From positions 1 to 11,083 of the forward strand of contig JAGVFL010000033.1 of the NCBI GenBank assembly GCA_020057645.1: 11,083 nt of DNA, in the 5' to 3' direction. Made by a program: the position numbers and the translations under genes. The stretch comes from Candidatus Omnitrophota bacterium. Its GTDB lineage: Bacteria > Omnitrophota > Gorgyraeia > Gorgyraeales > Gorgyraeaceae. Below the pieces are notes generated by a model. The model searched no databases and was not told where the DNA came from. It saw only the letters and a program-made list of their open reading frames with translations. Positions 1 through 7,239 of this stretch are shown here, in pieces. The number at the start of each line of letters is the position of its first letter. The stretch's first letter is position 1.

Positions 1-13
1 GGCCTACGGCCAC

Positions 14-1339
14 CTACGCGGTGTCTTTTTTAGGTATTCTTAACTTATCTAAATATTCTCTTATTTTTTTCTCGTAACCTGAATCTATCGGCTTGTAATA
101 AATCCTTTTTTCAGGGATATATTCCTGATCCACATAGTGATCTTTATAATCATGGGCATATTTATACCCTGCGCCATGGCCGAGTTTTTCCGCTCCGCGG
201 TAATTCGCGTCTTTCAGGTGTTTCGGCACTTCCATTGTCCTTCCTTCTTCAACGTCTTTCATTGCCTTTTCTATGCCCAGATACGCGGCATTGCTCTTTG
301 GCGCGCACGCGATATAACAAACAGCCTGGGCAAGCGGGATCCTGCACTCAGGCATGCCTACAAATTCCGCTATCTGGAAAGCCGCGTTGGCAACTACTAA
401 TGCCTGAGGATCGGCATTACCCACATCCTCGCTAGCGCAGATTACAATGCGCCTGGCGATAAATCTAGGGTCTTCTCCGGCGTAAAGCATTTTCGCGAGC
501 CAGTATAACGCGGCGTCAGGATCTGAGCCTCTCATACTCTTAATAAAGGCGGATATTGTATCATAATGCCCATCTTCGTCTTTATCATAAACAACGGCTT
601 TCTTCTGTATAGATTCTTCCGCGGCCTTAAGGTCAAAATTAATAACCTTATCTTTCCCGGGCTTTGTAGTCAGTGCGCCTACTTCCAGCGCATTAAGAGC
701 GATCCTCGCGTCTCCGTCCGAGGCCTCGGCTAAAAAATTCAACGCCTTTTCATCTATTTTAATACTAATATTACCGAGCCCGCGCTCTTTATTCTTCAGG
801 CCGGCTTTCAGAATATCTATTATATTTCCTTTTGATAATTTTTTTAATTCAAAAACAATGGAGCGGGATATGAAAGGAGAGATGAGCGAAAAAAACGGGT
901 TGTGCGTCGTAGCGCCTATCAATACAGGGTTCCCAGCCTCAATATCAGGCATCAGGACATCTTGCTGGGCCTTATTAAATCTATGTATCTCGTCTATAAA
1001 AAGGATTGTCTTCTTGCCGGATGAGCGCTCGCGTTCTTTAGCGCTTTTTATCGCGCCCTTTAGCTCCTGGACATTAGAAACCACCGCGTTTATTTCATGA
1101 AAATAAGCCTTGGTGACATTGGCTATCACGTGCGCAAGAGCAGTCTTTCCTGTCCCGGGCGGGCCATAGAGAATAAGAGAAGTTATCCTGTCTGCGTCTA
1201 TGGCCCTTTTTAAAAGCTTGCCTTCGCCAAGGATATGCTCCTGGCCCACGAATTCTTTGAGCGAGCAAGGCCTCATCCTGACAGCTAGAGGATATTTTTT
1301 TTCTGTAATGTTTTTTTTGGATTCAAAAAGGTCAGCCAT
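14..1339 (-). CDS. rarA: RarA/MgsA replication-associated AAA+ ATPase
   Basis: This is a 441-residue clamp-loader-like AAA+ ATPase of the RarA (MgsA, eukaryotic WRNIP1) family, which acts in the cytoplasm at stalled replication forks and single-stranded DNA. Seen directly: the N-terminal LFE and the PLAVRMRP / FVGQEHILG segment (about residues 17-38), Walker A GPPGTGKT (59-66), Walker B ILFIDE (112-117), a sensor 1 region GATTHNPFF (142-150) and a probable arginine finger in SRS (158-160). The C-terminal half carries the family's tetramerisation region and ends in the typical GYKYAHDY / YYKP block. Length is normal. The MADLFE start matches the family N-terminus. The ATG follows the T-run of the upstream 6S RNA gene almost immediately, and the only SD-like sequence is GGGGA (1347-1351), inside the 6S closing stem. 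The gene may therefore be read from 6S read-through transcripts or be weakly translated. The stop is TAG. Identity is secure. Confidence 0.97.
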   Translation of the reverse strand: MADLFESKKNITEKKYPLAVRMRPCSLKEFVGQEHILGEGKLLKRAIDADRITSLILYGPPGTGKTALAHVIANVTKAYFHEINAVVSNVQELKGAIKSAKERERSSGKKTILFIDEIHRFNKAQQDVLMPDIEAGNPVLIGATTHNPFFSLISPFISRSIVFELKKLSKGNIIDILKAGLKNKERGLGNISIKIDEKALNFLAEASDGDARIALNALEVGALTTKPGKDKVINFDLKAAEESIQKKAVVYDKDEDGHYDTISAFIKSMRGSDPDAALYWLAKMLYAGEDPRFIARRIVICASEDVGNADPQALVVANAAFQIAEFVGMPECRIPLAQAVCYIACAPKSNAAYLGIEKAMKDVEEGRTMEVPKHLKDANYRGAEKLGHGAGYKYAHDYKDHYVDQEYIPEKRIYYKPIDSGYEKKIREYLDKLRIPKKDTA

Positions 1340-1340
1340 A

Positions 1341-1524
1341 AAAAAATCCCCACATATGCCGTGTGAAAGGATGCTTAATTGAACCCATTAAGCACGTGGG
1401 CGCCTCTCAGGTGTTTATTGTTTCCTTGTAACTACGCAAGGTTTACAGCCGCATCTGAAGTTAGGCTCCCCAGTATTTGGTGTTGGCTCAAAAACTTCCG
1501 TTCCACCACGTACACCGCAGGGAC
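1341..1524 (-). ncRNA. ssrS: 6S RNA (RNA polymerase regulator)
   Basis: A non-coding stretch of 184 nt between pheT and rarA matches 6S RNA in length (E. coli about 184 nt) and layout. 6S RNA mimics an open promoter and sequesters housekeeping RNA polymerase. The 5' end GTCCCTGCGG (from 1524) and the 3' GGGGA plus T7 (1351-1340) form the ends of a closing stem: 1523-1520 with 1350-1347, 1519-1517 with 1359-1357, 1515-1512 with 1364-1361, and 1511-1506 with 1399-1394. Inside lie a hairpin at 1373-1393 (7 bp), comparable to the one on the 3' side of the E. coli bubble, and a hairpin at 1424-1441. Segments like TTTTTGAGCCAACA and CACCTGAGAGGCGCCC recall other bacterial 6S RNAs. A strong promoter sits exactly upstream. 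The identification is by structure and remembered consensus; no covariance model was run. Confidence 0.78.
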
Positions 1525-1530
1525 AATTTA

Positions 1531-1558
1531 ATTATAGCACAATATTAAAAAAAATCAA
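1531..1558 (-). promoter_or_regulatory. Sigma-70-type promoter for the 6S RNA
   Basis: On the minus strand there is a perfect TATAAT (1536-1531) preceded by TGC, making an extended -10. A TTGATT -35 (1558-1553) lies 16 nt upstream. The predicted start is the G at 1524, six bases after the -10, which is exactly where the 6S-like GTCCC closing-stem sequence begins. The spacer contains most of a run of eight T residues, and the promoter lies just past the pheT stop codon. It could also serve rarA by read-through. Confidence 0.8.
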
Positions 1559-1562
1559 TACG

Positions 1563-3620
1563 CTATCTTATCTGCGCCCCTAATCTTTTAGTAAGCGCGT
1601 CCTGCACCTTTTTATGAACATCATTCACTTCTTTATCGTTGAGGGTTCTTTCGTCCGAACGGTATTCTATCGTATATGCCAGGCTTTTCTTGCCTTCCTG
1701 TATCTGCTGGCCTTTATAAAGGTCAAAAACATCCACGCTTTTCACGAGCTCCCTCGCTTCTTCTTTTATCACGTCATATATCCCGGAGGCATTGATCGTA
1801 TCATCTAACAAAATTGCTATGTCTCTTTTAACAGACGGATATTTAGGCAGCGCGGTAAATGTTTTTTTAAGATTGGCGCAGCCGAGCAAATTATCCAGAG
1901 ATATCTCTGCCGCATAAACTTTTCTTTTTATGTCGAATCTTCTCGCCACATCTTCTTTGACCTCGCCAAACACGCCGCATGCCTTACCATTTACATTTAT
2001 GGCCATGGACATGTTTTCTTTTAAAGAAGGGTGGGTTGTTTTTTCTATTCTATAGCCGGATACGCCCAGGGAATCTATGAGAATCTCGATTATGCCTTTT
2101 AGATCAAAGAAATCCAGCTCTCTCGGCTTTTCTTTCCAATTCCCTGATTTATTTCCGCAAATGCCTATGGATAGATTTGGTGTCTCGTCAGCCTGGCCGG
2201 TTGTCTTATTCATGATATAAATTTTATTCAGCTCGAAAAGCTGGAGCAGGATGTTTTTCCTGTTCAAATTCCAGTTCAAGACCTCCAGCATTTCTGACAA
2301 AAGGCTCGGCCTCATAATCTCCTGCTGGGAACTCATTGGATTTTTCAGGCTTACCATGTTTTCTAAAGGGATCCCGAGGCGCTCTACTGAATTCCTGCTG
2401 GTCAGCGAATATGTCATGATCTCATTTAAGCCCGCCCCGCACAAAATCTTTCTTATCTCGTTTTCAAGAGAGGTTGTCTTTTTCTCAAGCTGATATGTCT
2501 TGTGAGGCGTAAAAGAAGGAAGCCTCGAAGGAATCTTATCGTAACCATAAAGCCTCGCAATCTCCTCTATGAGATCTATGTCTTTATTAAGGTCCCGCCT
2601 GTAAGAAGGGACTGTTACAAAGATTTTATCTTTCTTTTTAATAGGGTCGAGGTTTAATCTTTTAAATATATCTTTTATTCTTTCCGGGCTTATGTCTATG
2701 CCCAATATCCTGGCTACTTCATCCAGGGAAATAGTAATTTCTTTTTCCTTTTCTATTGCCGTGCCTATGTCGCTCATCTCGCCTGCCGTTCTTCCGCCTG
2801 CTATCTCCTCAACTAATTCCTGCGCCCTGATGCTGGAGGCAAATATCATCCCCTGGTCAACTCCCCTCTCAAATCTATAGCTTGACTCCGACGCTAAACC
2901 TAACTGCCTGCACGCCTTTCTTATAACTACCGGGTTAAAACACGCGCTCTCTATTAAAATATTTTTAGTGTCAGCGGTTATCTCTGTATCCCTGCCGCCC
3001 ATGATGCCGGCAACAGCAACAGGCCTTGACGCGTCCGCTATAACAAGCACATTAGGGTCCAGGGTCCTTGTGATACCGTCGATGGTTACTATGCTTTCGC
3101 CTTTTCTGGCGCGCCTTACAATAATCCGATTCTTTTCAAGCTTATCCAGATCAAACGCATGTAAAGGCTGGCCTAATTCAAAAAGCGCGTAATTTGTTAT
3201 GTCTACAATGTTATTTACAGACCTGACCCCCATTGCGTTTAATCTCTGAACAAGCCATTTAGAAGAAGGCCCGACTTTAACATTTTTCATGATGCAGCCC
3301 ACGTAACGGGAACAGGCATGTTTATCCAATATCTCTATCTTTACATTGCCCCTGGCGCTGCCTTTTTTCATAAAATTTTTTCTAACTGAATCAGGGAGTT
3401 TTATGGCAATCCCGGACGCCGCGCTCAATTCCCTGGCAATGCCCAAAACAGAAAGACAATCAGGCCTGTTAGGCGTAACCTCTATTTCCATGACATGGTC
3501 ACCGTCTATATCAGCTATAGAAGTAATCTCAAGCCCTGCCATTGTAAGAAAACTTTGGGCTTTATTTACGTCTATTTTTGCCTCCATGAAATCTTTTAAC
3601 CAATCGAAACTAACTCGCAT
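1563..3620 (-). CDS. pheT: Phenylalanine-tRNA ligase beta subunit, short form without the tRNA-binding OB domain
   Basis: Beta subunit of the (alpha-beta)2 phenylalanyl-tRNA synthetase, here 685 residues against about 790-800 for the usual bacterial form. Seen in order: the N-terminal SFDWLKDF / TMAGLE start (1-35); then directly IEVTPNRPDCLS (46-57); the B3/B4 region with RYVG and the GQPLHAFD segment (about 95-265); the B5 domain with PSYRRDLNKDIDLIEEIARLYGY (split around 338-360); the catalytic-like core (about 380-580); and the C-terminal ferredoxin-fold anticodon-binding domain (about 590-685, PKYPSVKRDIA). The EMAP/Arc1-like OB domain that normally lies between TMAGLE and the TPNRPDCL motif (about 110 residues in E. 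coli) is cleanly missing. B3/B4 carries the editing site for misacylated Tyr-tRNAPhe in the family. The SD is GGGGG 4 nt before the ATG. pheT is separated from pheS by a repeat and a small gene. Stop TAG. Confidence 0.96.
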   Translation of the reverse strand: MRVSFDWLKDFMEAKIDVNKAQSFLTMAGLEITSIADIDGDHVMEIEVTPNRPDCLSVLGIARELSAASGIAIKLPDSVRKNFMKKGSARGNVKIEILDKHACSRYVGCIMKNVKVGPSSKWLVQRLNAMGVRSVNNIVDITNYALFELGQPLHAFDLDKLEKNRIIVRRARKGESIVTIDGITRTLDPNVLVIADASRPVAVAGIMGGRDTEITADTKNILIESACFNPVVIRKACRQLGLASESSYRFERGVDQGMIFASSIRAQELVEEIAGGRTAGEMSDIGTAIEKEKEITISLDEVARILGIDISPERIKDIFKRLNLDPIKKKDKIFVTVPSYRRDLNKDIDLIEEIARLYGYDKIPSRLPSFTPHKTYQLEKKTTSLENEIRKILCGAGLNEIMTYSLTSRNSVERLGIPLENMVSLKNPMSSQQEIMRPSLLSEMLEVLNWNLNRKNILLQLFELNKIYIMNKTTGQADETPNLSIGICGNKSGNWKEKPRELDFFDLKGIIEILIDSLGVSGYRIEKTTHPSLKENMSMAINVNGKACGVFGEVKEDVARRFDIKRKVYAAEISLDNLLGCANLKKTFTALPKYPSVKRDIAILLDDTINASGIYDVIKEEARELVKSVDVFDLYKGQQIQEGKKSLAYTIEYRSDERTLNDKEVNDVHKKVQDALTKRLGAQIR

Positions 3621-3662
3621 AAAACCCCCGCGTTTTTTAAATAATAGAATAAGTATATTTCT

Positions 3663-4040
3663 TTAATCTATTACAGTAACAATCCCATTGGTAACAGTAA
3701 TAGTGCCTGTGGTCACAGATTGGGCTACGAAATCAACGGTTTTCACATAGGTAATAGTCGTATTAACAGCGCCTGACGTCGTACCTACTGAATAAGCTGT
3801 AGCATTTATTTTACCGTTTACGTCTAACGCCATACCGGTTGCAGGAGCTGTTGTCCCTATCCCAACAGCCTTGCCTGAAGTTGTCGCTAAATAAGTATTG
3901 CCTGTAGTGTTAAGCTCTTCGTACGCGCCATAAGGAGCAGGGTAGTAAGTCGTTAATGTGATTTCCTCTGCGATAACAGATACGCCGAAAAGAAATACGC
4001 AAAATAAAAATACCGACAAAAATCTATCTATCTTTTTCAT
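3663..4040 (-). CDS. Small secreted protein with LTTYYPAPYG motif, function unknown
   Basis: A 125-residue protein with a signal peptide: Lys2-Lys3, a hydrophobic stretch at about 8-23, and a likely cleavage after VIA (residue 24). The mature part begins EEITL and then shows the TTYYPAPYGAYEEL motif (about 30-43), which I recall as recurrent in predicted secreted proteins of Omnitrophota. A VGIGTT...LDVNGKI segment (59-78) resembles the short repeats of phage-tail-fibre-like and surface proteins. The C-terminal part is Thr/Val rich. The start at 4040 is chosen because a perfect AGGAGG lies 4 nt upstream and the signal peptide begins there; the open frame extends 16 codons further, to 4088, but that extension translates a repeat. 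The gene sits between pheS and pheT, where no such gene is expected. It could be a shortened relative of larger surface proteins. Its function is not known to me. Confidence 0.7.
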   Translation of the reverse strand: MKKIDRFLSVFLFCVFLFGVSVIAEEITLTTYYPAPYGAYEELNTTGNTYLATTSGKAVGIGTTAPATGMALDVNGKINATAYSVGTTSGAVNTTITYVKTVDFVAQSVTTGTITVTNGIVTVID

Positions 4041-4044
4041 AAGC

Positions 4045-4050
4045 CCTCCT
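4045..4050 (-). promoter_or_regulatory. Shine-Dalgarno site deciding the start of the small secreted protein
   Basis: AGGAGG on the minus strand ends 4 nt before the ATG at 4040. It supports that ATG over the in-frame upstream ATG at 4088, whose surroundings are repeat sequence. Confidence 0.75.
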
Positions 4051-4056
4051 CTTGAG

Positions 4057-4136
4057 ATTGCTTCGGCCTTACGGCCTCGCAATGACATACTAAGGTGTCA
4101 TTGCGAGGAGTCCGCCTAGGCGGACGACGAAGCAAT
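4057..4136. repeat. REP/MITE-like palindromic intergenic element
   Basis: An 80-bp inverted repeat between pheS and the small secreted-protein gene. The outer arms are ATTGCTTCG (4057-4065) and CGAAGCAAT (4128-4136). The inner arms are CCTCGCAATGACA (4075-4087) and its exact complement (4096-4108) around an 8-nt loop. A perfect 16-bp palindrome, GTCCGCCTAGGCGGAC (4110-4125), and a small GGCC hairpin (4065-4076) form side arms, giving a cruciform-like plan. The GTCATTGCGAGG...CGAAGCAAT type of element is, as I recall, dispersed in many environmental bacterial genomes. It carries no transposase. Only one copy is in the window, so its repetitive nature is inferred. Confidence 0.8.
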
Positions 4137-4146
4137 TTTTATGATT

Positions 4147-5163
4147 CTAAAATTGCCTTAAAAACCGCACATCGTTTTCGTACAATAAACGTATGTCATC
4201 AATACCGTATTTCAACATGCAGATCCTGTCCACGCCCATGCCAAACGCAAAACCAGTGTAAACAGCCGGGTCTATCTTCACAAATTCAAATACCCTTGGG
4301 TTTATCATGCCTGAACCCAGGACCTCAAGCCAGCCTCTCTGAGAACAGACTCTGCATCCTTTTCCGTTGCAAATAAAACAAGATATATCAACCTCTGCCG
4401 AAGGCTCTGTAAACGGAAAAAAATGAGGCCTGAACCTCATTTTTACATTTTCTCCAAAATACTCTTTTGCAAAACGCTCTAAGACTCCTTTAAGGTCTGA
4501 GAACTGAATGCCCTTATCCACCATGAACCCTTCTATCTGATAAAACATAAAAGAATGGCTGGCGTCAACCGCATCAGGCCTGTAAACCTTGCCTGCGTGT
4601 ATAACCTGTATCGGAGGCTTTTCTTTTTCCATGACTCGTATCTGGCTTGTGGACGTCTGGCTCCTTAAGAGATTTCCGTTTTCAATATAAAACGTATGAA
4701 AGGTCTCTCTGGAAGGATGGTTTTTCGGGATGTTCAGCGCCTCAAAATTATAATATTCCGTTTCTATCTCAGGGCTTTCCACCGCTTTAAAACCCATCTT
4801 CCCGAAAATCTCTATTATCTCCTGCGTTGTTTTCACTAAAGGATGGCTGTGCCCCAGTTCTCTTTTTATGCCCGGGAGGGTCATGTCATTATTTTCAAAA
4901 ACCATTGTCTCTTTTGTCCTGAACCCTTTTTCTCTCTCTTCCAATAAAATGGTTATCTTCTGTTTCAGTTTATTAATAAACATCCCTGCCTCAGGCTTGT
5001 CTTTTTTAGAGACGCTTTTTATGCCTTTGATCGCGTCCGTGACAAGGCCTTTTCTGCCCAGGTATTTGACCCTGGTATTCTCCAATTCTCCGACATTCGG
5101 CGAATCAGATATCTCTTTTATGGCTGTCTTTTCTATCTCCTTTAATTTATCTATAAACTTCAT
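4147..5163 (-). CDS. pheS: Phenylalanine-tRNA ligase alpha subunit
   Basis: Catalytic alpha subunit of PheRS, 338 residues, a normal length for bacteria. An N-terminal coiled-coil region (about 1-85) that contacts tRNA precedes the class II catalytic core. Seen: HPL (107-109), motif 2 around GKVYRPDAVDASH and FYQIEGFMVD (191-216), FRPHFFPFTEPSAEVD (244-259), and motif 3 GFAFGMGVDRICMLKYG (304-320). Ala306 in GFAFGMG corresponds to E. coli Ala294, the residue that limits the size of the amino-acid pocket. A four-cysteine cluster, Cys262-x2-Cys265-x4-Cys270-x2-Cys273, sits before the GWLEVLGSGM segment and probably binds a metal; similar clusters occur in part of the PheS family. It starts 8 bp after the ktrA stop, with a GGGGG SD, so it is probably co-transcribed with the potassium genes. 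Stop TAG. Confidence 0.98.
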   Translation of the reverse strand: MKFIDKLKEIEKTAIKEISDSPNVGELENTRVKYLGRKGLVTDAIKGIKSVSKKDKPEAGMFINKLKQKITILLEEREKGFRTKETMVFENNDMTLPGIKRELGHSHPLVKTTQEIIEIFGKMGFKAVESPEIETEYYNFEALNIPKNHPSRETFHTFYIENGNLLRSQTSTSQIRVMEKEKPPIQVIHAGKVYRPDAVDASHSFMFYQIEGFMVDKGIQFSDLKGVLERFAKEYFGENVKMRFRPHFFPFTEPSAEVDISCFICNGKGCRVCSQRGWLEVLGSGMINPRVFEFVKIDPAVYTGFAFGMGVDRICMLKYGIDDIRLLYENDVRFLRQF

Positions 5164-5171
5164 CTTGCCCC

Positions 5172-5846
5172 CTATTTATCGATATGTTTGAACTTATTCA
5201 GATTTTCATTCGAACCAAGCAATATGAGCACGTCTCCCTGCGTTATCACATAATCAGCTCTGGGAGCTATGTTGAGCTCGCACACCTTATTGTTTGGCTG
5301 GTCTTTTTTTCTGACGCCTATTATAGTCAGGCCGTGTTTCGCCCTTATGTCCAAATTTCCTATGGATTGGCCTATAAAAATCTGAGGCGCCAGGGTCTCC
5401 ATTATGCTGTATTCCGGAGAAAGATATATGTGCTCTATTATGGACGGGGATACGAGAGAATTCGCCACTCTCATGCCCATATCTCTCTCAAGAAACACTA
5501 CTTTTGTGGCCCCTACCTTTTCAAGCACCTTGCCGTGCTCCTCGGTAACCGCCCGCGCCACTATTTCCTGCACGCCCATTTCTTTTAAGGTAAGCGTGGT
5601 AAGTATCGACGCCTCCAGGTTTGTGCCTATGCCGACTACTGCCACGTCCACATTTTTTATCCCGACCGCCTTCAGCGATTTTTCATCGGTAGCATCCACC
5701 TGCACTGCCTCTGTCACAAATTCAGACGCGTCCTGGACCAATTCTTCATCCTTATCAATAGCCAGGACCTGACAACCTTGTTCAGTCAATGTCTTGGCAA
5801 CGCTTAATCCGAACCTTCCAAGGCCTATCACCGCAAACTGTCTCAT
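5172..5846 (-). CDS. ktrA: KtrA-type potassium uptake regulatory subunit (RCK)
   Basis: A 224-residue cytoplasmic RCK protein, the gating ring partner of the KtrB channel subunit. The N-terminal Rossmann fold shows GLGRFG (8-13), an acidic residue at the end of the second strand (Asp31) for nucleotide ribose binding, and VDATD (50-54). The RCK_C domain covers roughly 135-224, with the IGVRKKD segment near 176-182. In the family the N-domain binds ATP/ADP or NAD(H) and the C-domain can bind cyclic di-AMP. Length fits KtrA (about 220) rather than the doubled TrkA (about 450). It follows ktrB by 14 bp, with an AGAGG SD 6 nt before the ATG, and precedes pheS by 8 bp. The pair is therefore embedded in a translation operon. 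Stop TAG. Confidence 0.95.
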   Translation of the reverse strand: MRQFAVIGLGRFGLSVAKTLTEQGCQVLAIDKDEELVQDASEFVTEAVQVDATDEKSLKAVGIKNVDVAVVGIGTNLEASILTTLTLKEMGVQEIVARAVTEEHGKVLEKVGATKVVFLERDMGMRVANSLVSPSIIEHIYLSPEYSIMETLAPQIFIGQSIGNLDIRAKHGLTIIGVRKKDQPNNKVCELNIAPRADYVITQGDVLILLGSNENLNKFKHIDK

Positions 5847-5860
5847 AAGACACCTCTTGT

Positions 5861-7219
5861 TTAACCTACCATTACTTTTTCTTCAGGGTATTTATACAAA
5901 AATTTATCTTCTCTAATCGCCACTGCCAGCGCGAGAGTCAACGGGCCGACCCTCCCGGCGAACATAGTCATCATTAAAAGAAATTTTCCAAAAGAACTCA
6001 AAATAGGGGTGATGCCTGTCGAAAGCCCTACTGTGCCGAACGCAGACGTAACCTCAAAAAATATCCTTAAAAAATAATTTGGCATTGCCTCTTTTCCGGC
6101 TTCAACAAAACTTAAAAGCATGGTAAATATCACAAGCCACGCGCCTGCGAGGCCCGCTATCATAACGCATCTTCTAAAAATAATCTTGGGCACTGTTTTC
6201 TTAAAAAGGTAGACATTATCCCTGTTTTTCACCATGCTCCAAGCCCCGCCTATAAGAATGCCCAGGGTATTTGTCTTGATGCCTCCTCCGGTAGAGCCGG
6301 AAGAAGCGCCAATGAACATGAGTATTATCATAAAAAATAACGTGGGGCTTGCCAGGTTACCTATAGCCACCGTGTTAAAACCCGCTGTCCTGGGCGTGAC
6401 AGACTGGAAAAAAGATATGAGCAGTTTGTCTTTTATGCCCAGGCCGTAGAGCAGCTTGCCGTTCTCTAAAAGCAGAAAAACAACCGCTCCCAAAAGAATC
6501 AACGCGGAAGATATCAATACTACTATTTTTGTCTGAAGGCTTACTTTTGAAAAAAGATTATAGCCCTGGCTTTTTCTTTTAAAAAAAGTCTTCTTGAAAA
6601 TATTTCTAAAAAACCTTCCCATATCCACTAATACAACGAATCCCAGGCCCCCCAGGATTATCAAGGCCATTATAGTGCCGTTAACAACGGTATCGCTCCT
6701 AAAGTTTCCCAGATTATTCGTATAAAGAGAAAAACCCGCGTTACAAAATGCCGACACGGAATGAAATATTGCGTAATAAAGACTGCCGAACCTGGACCAT
6801 AGGCATAACGCGCCTATGGCTTCTATGATGAGAGTAAGAAAAAGGATATATACTATCAGTGTCTTAAGTCCTTCCGCGCTATCCCGGTCCAGCGCGCCTT
6901 TCATGATAACATTTTCTCTCAGAGTAAACTTTTTACCCAGTATAATAGCAAAGAATGTGGACAGGGTCATGATGCCCAAGCCGCCTATCTGTATCAAAAA
7001 CAATATAACCATCTGGCCGAACATAGAGAAATCTTTTCCAACATCCTTTACGGCAAGGCCTGTGACGCACGTAGCGCTTGTGGCAGTAAAAAAAGCGTCT
7101 ATAGGGCTTAAAGAATGCCCTGGGTTCGAACTCTGAGGAAGCGACAACACAACTCCCCCTATGAGTATAACCAGAAGAAAACTTACAGCTACTAATTGCG
7201 CGGGTTGTAGTTTAAACAT
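5861..7219 (-). CDS. ktrB: KtrB-type potassium/sodium symporter membrane subunit
   Basis: A 452-residue inner-membrane protein of the Trk/Ktr/HKT superfamily with four M1-P-M2 repeats. All four pore loops carry the selectivity glycine: TATSATCVTGL (Gly54), HSVSAFCNAGF (Gly162), QSVTPRTAGFN (Gly280) and EVTSAFGTVGL (Gly398). The GASSGSTGGGIKT segment (304-316) matches the flexible intramembrane gate in the third repeat. The FAGRVGPLT block (420-428) near the C-terminus holds the conserved arginine of the fourth repeat. The short tail ending PEEKVMVG fits KtrB, and the neighbouring single-RCK KtrA supports Ktr over Trk. It starts 20 bp after the rplT stop. The SD is poor (AAGGG, roughly 10 nt or more upstream), so translation may be modest or coupled to rplT. 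Confidence 0.96.
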   Translation of the reverse strand: MFKLQPAQLVAVSFLLVILIGGVVLSLPQSSNPGHSLSPIDAFFTATSATCVTGLAVKDVGKDFSMFGQMVILFLIQIGGLGIMTLSTFFAIILGKKFTLRENVIMKGALDRDSAEGLKTLIVYILFLTLIIEAIGALCLWSRFGSLYYAIFHSVSAFCNAGFSLYTNNLGNFRSDTVVNGTIMALIILGGLGFVVLVDMGRFFRNIFKKTFFKRKSQGYNLFSKVSLQTKIVVLISSALILLGAVVFLLLENGKLLYGLGIKDKLLISFFQSVTPRTAGFNTVAIGNLASPTLFFMIILMFIGASSGSTGGGIKTNTLGILIGGAWSMVKNRDNVYLFKKTVPKIIFRRCVMIAGLAGAWLVIFTMLLSFVEAGKEAMPNYFLRIFFEVTSAFGTVGLSTGITPILSSFGKFLLMMTMFAGRVGPLTLALAVAIREDKFLYKYPEEKVMVG

Positions 7220-7239
7220 ATAATATTCATCCCTTGTAA

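Noticed and set aside
1..13. GGCCTACGGCC hairpin downstream of rarA at the window edge
   Set aside because: It may be the edge of another palindromic repeat or a terminator, but the window ends here and an 11-bp stem-loop is too little to call.
1340..1562. T-box, riboswitch or tRNA in the pheT-rarA gap
   Set aside because: No T-box consensus or cloverleaf could be seen; the 184-nt length, closing stem and precise promoter fit 6S RNA.
1547..1565. Run of eight T residues after the pheT stop as an intrinsic terminator
   Set aside because: No convincing GC-rich stem precedes it, and most of the run lies in the spacer of the 6S promoter.
4128..4140. T-run after the REP-like inverted repeat as a terminator
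   Set aside because: The T-run follows the hairpin only on the plus strand, where no gene runs into it; on the transcribed minus strand no T-run follows.
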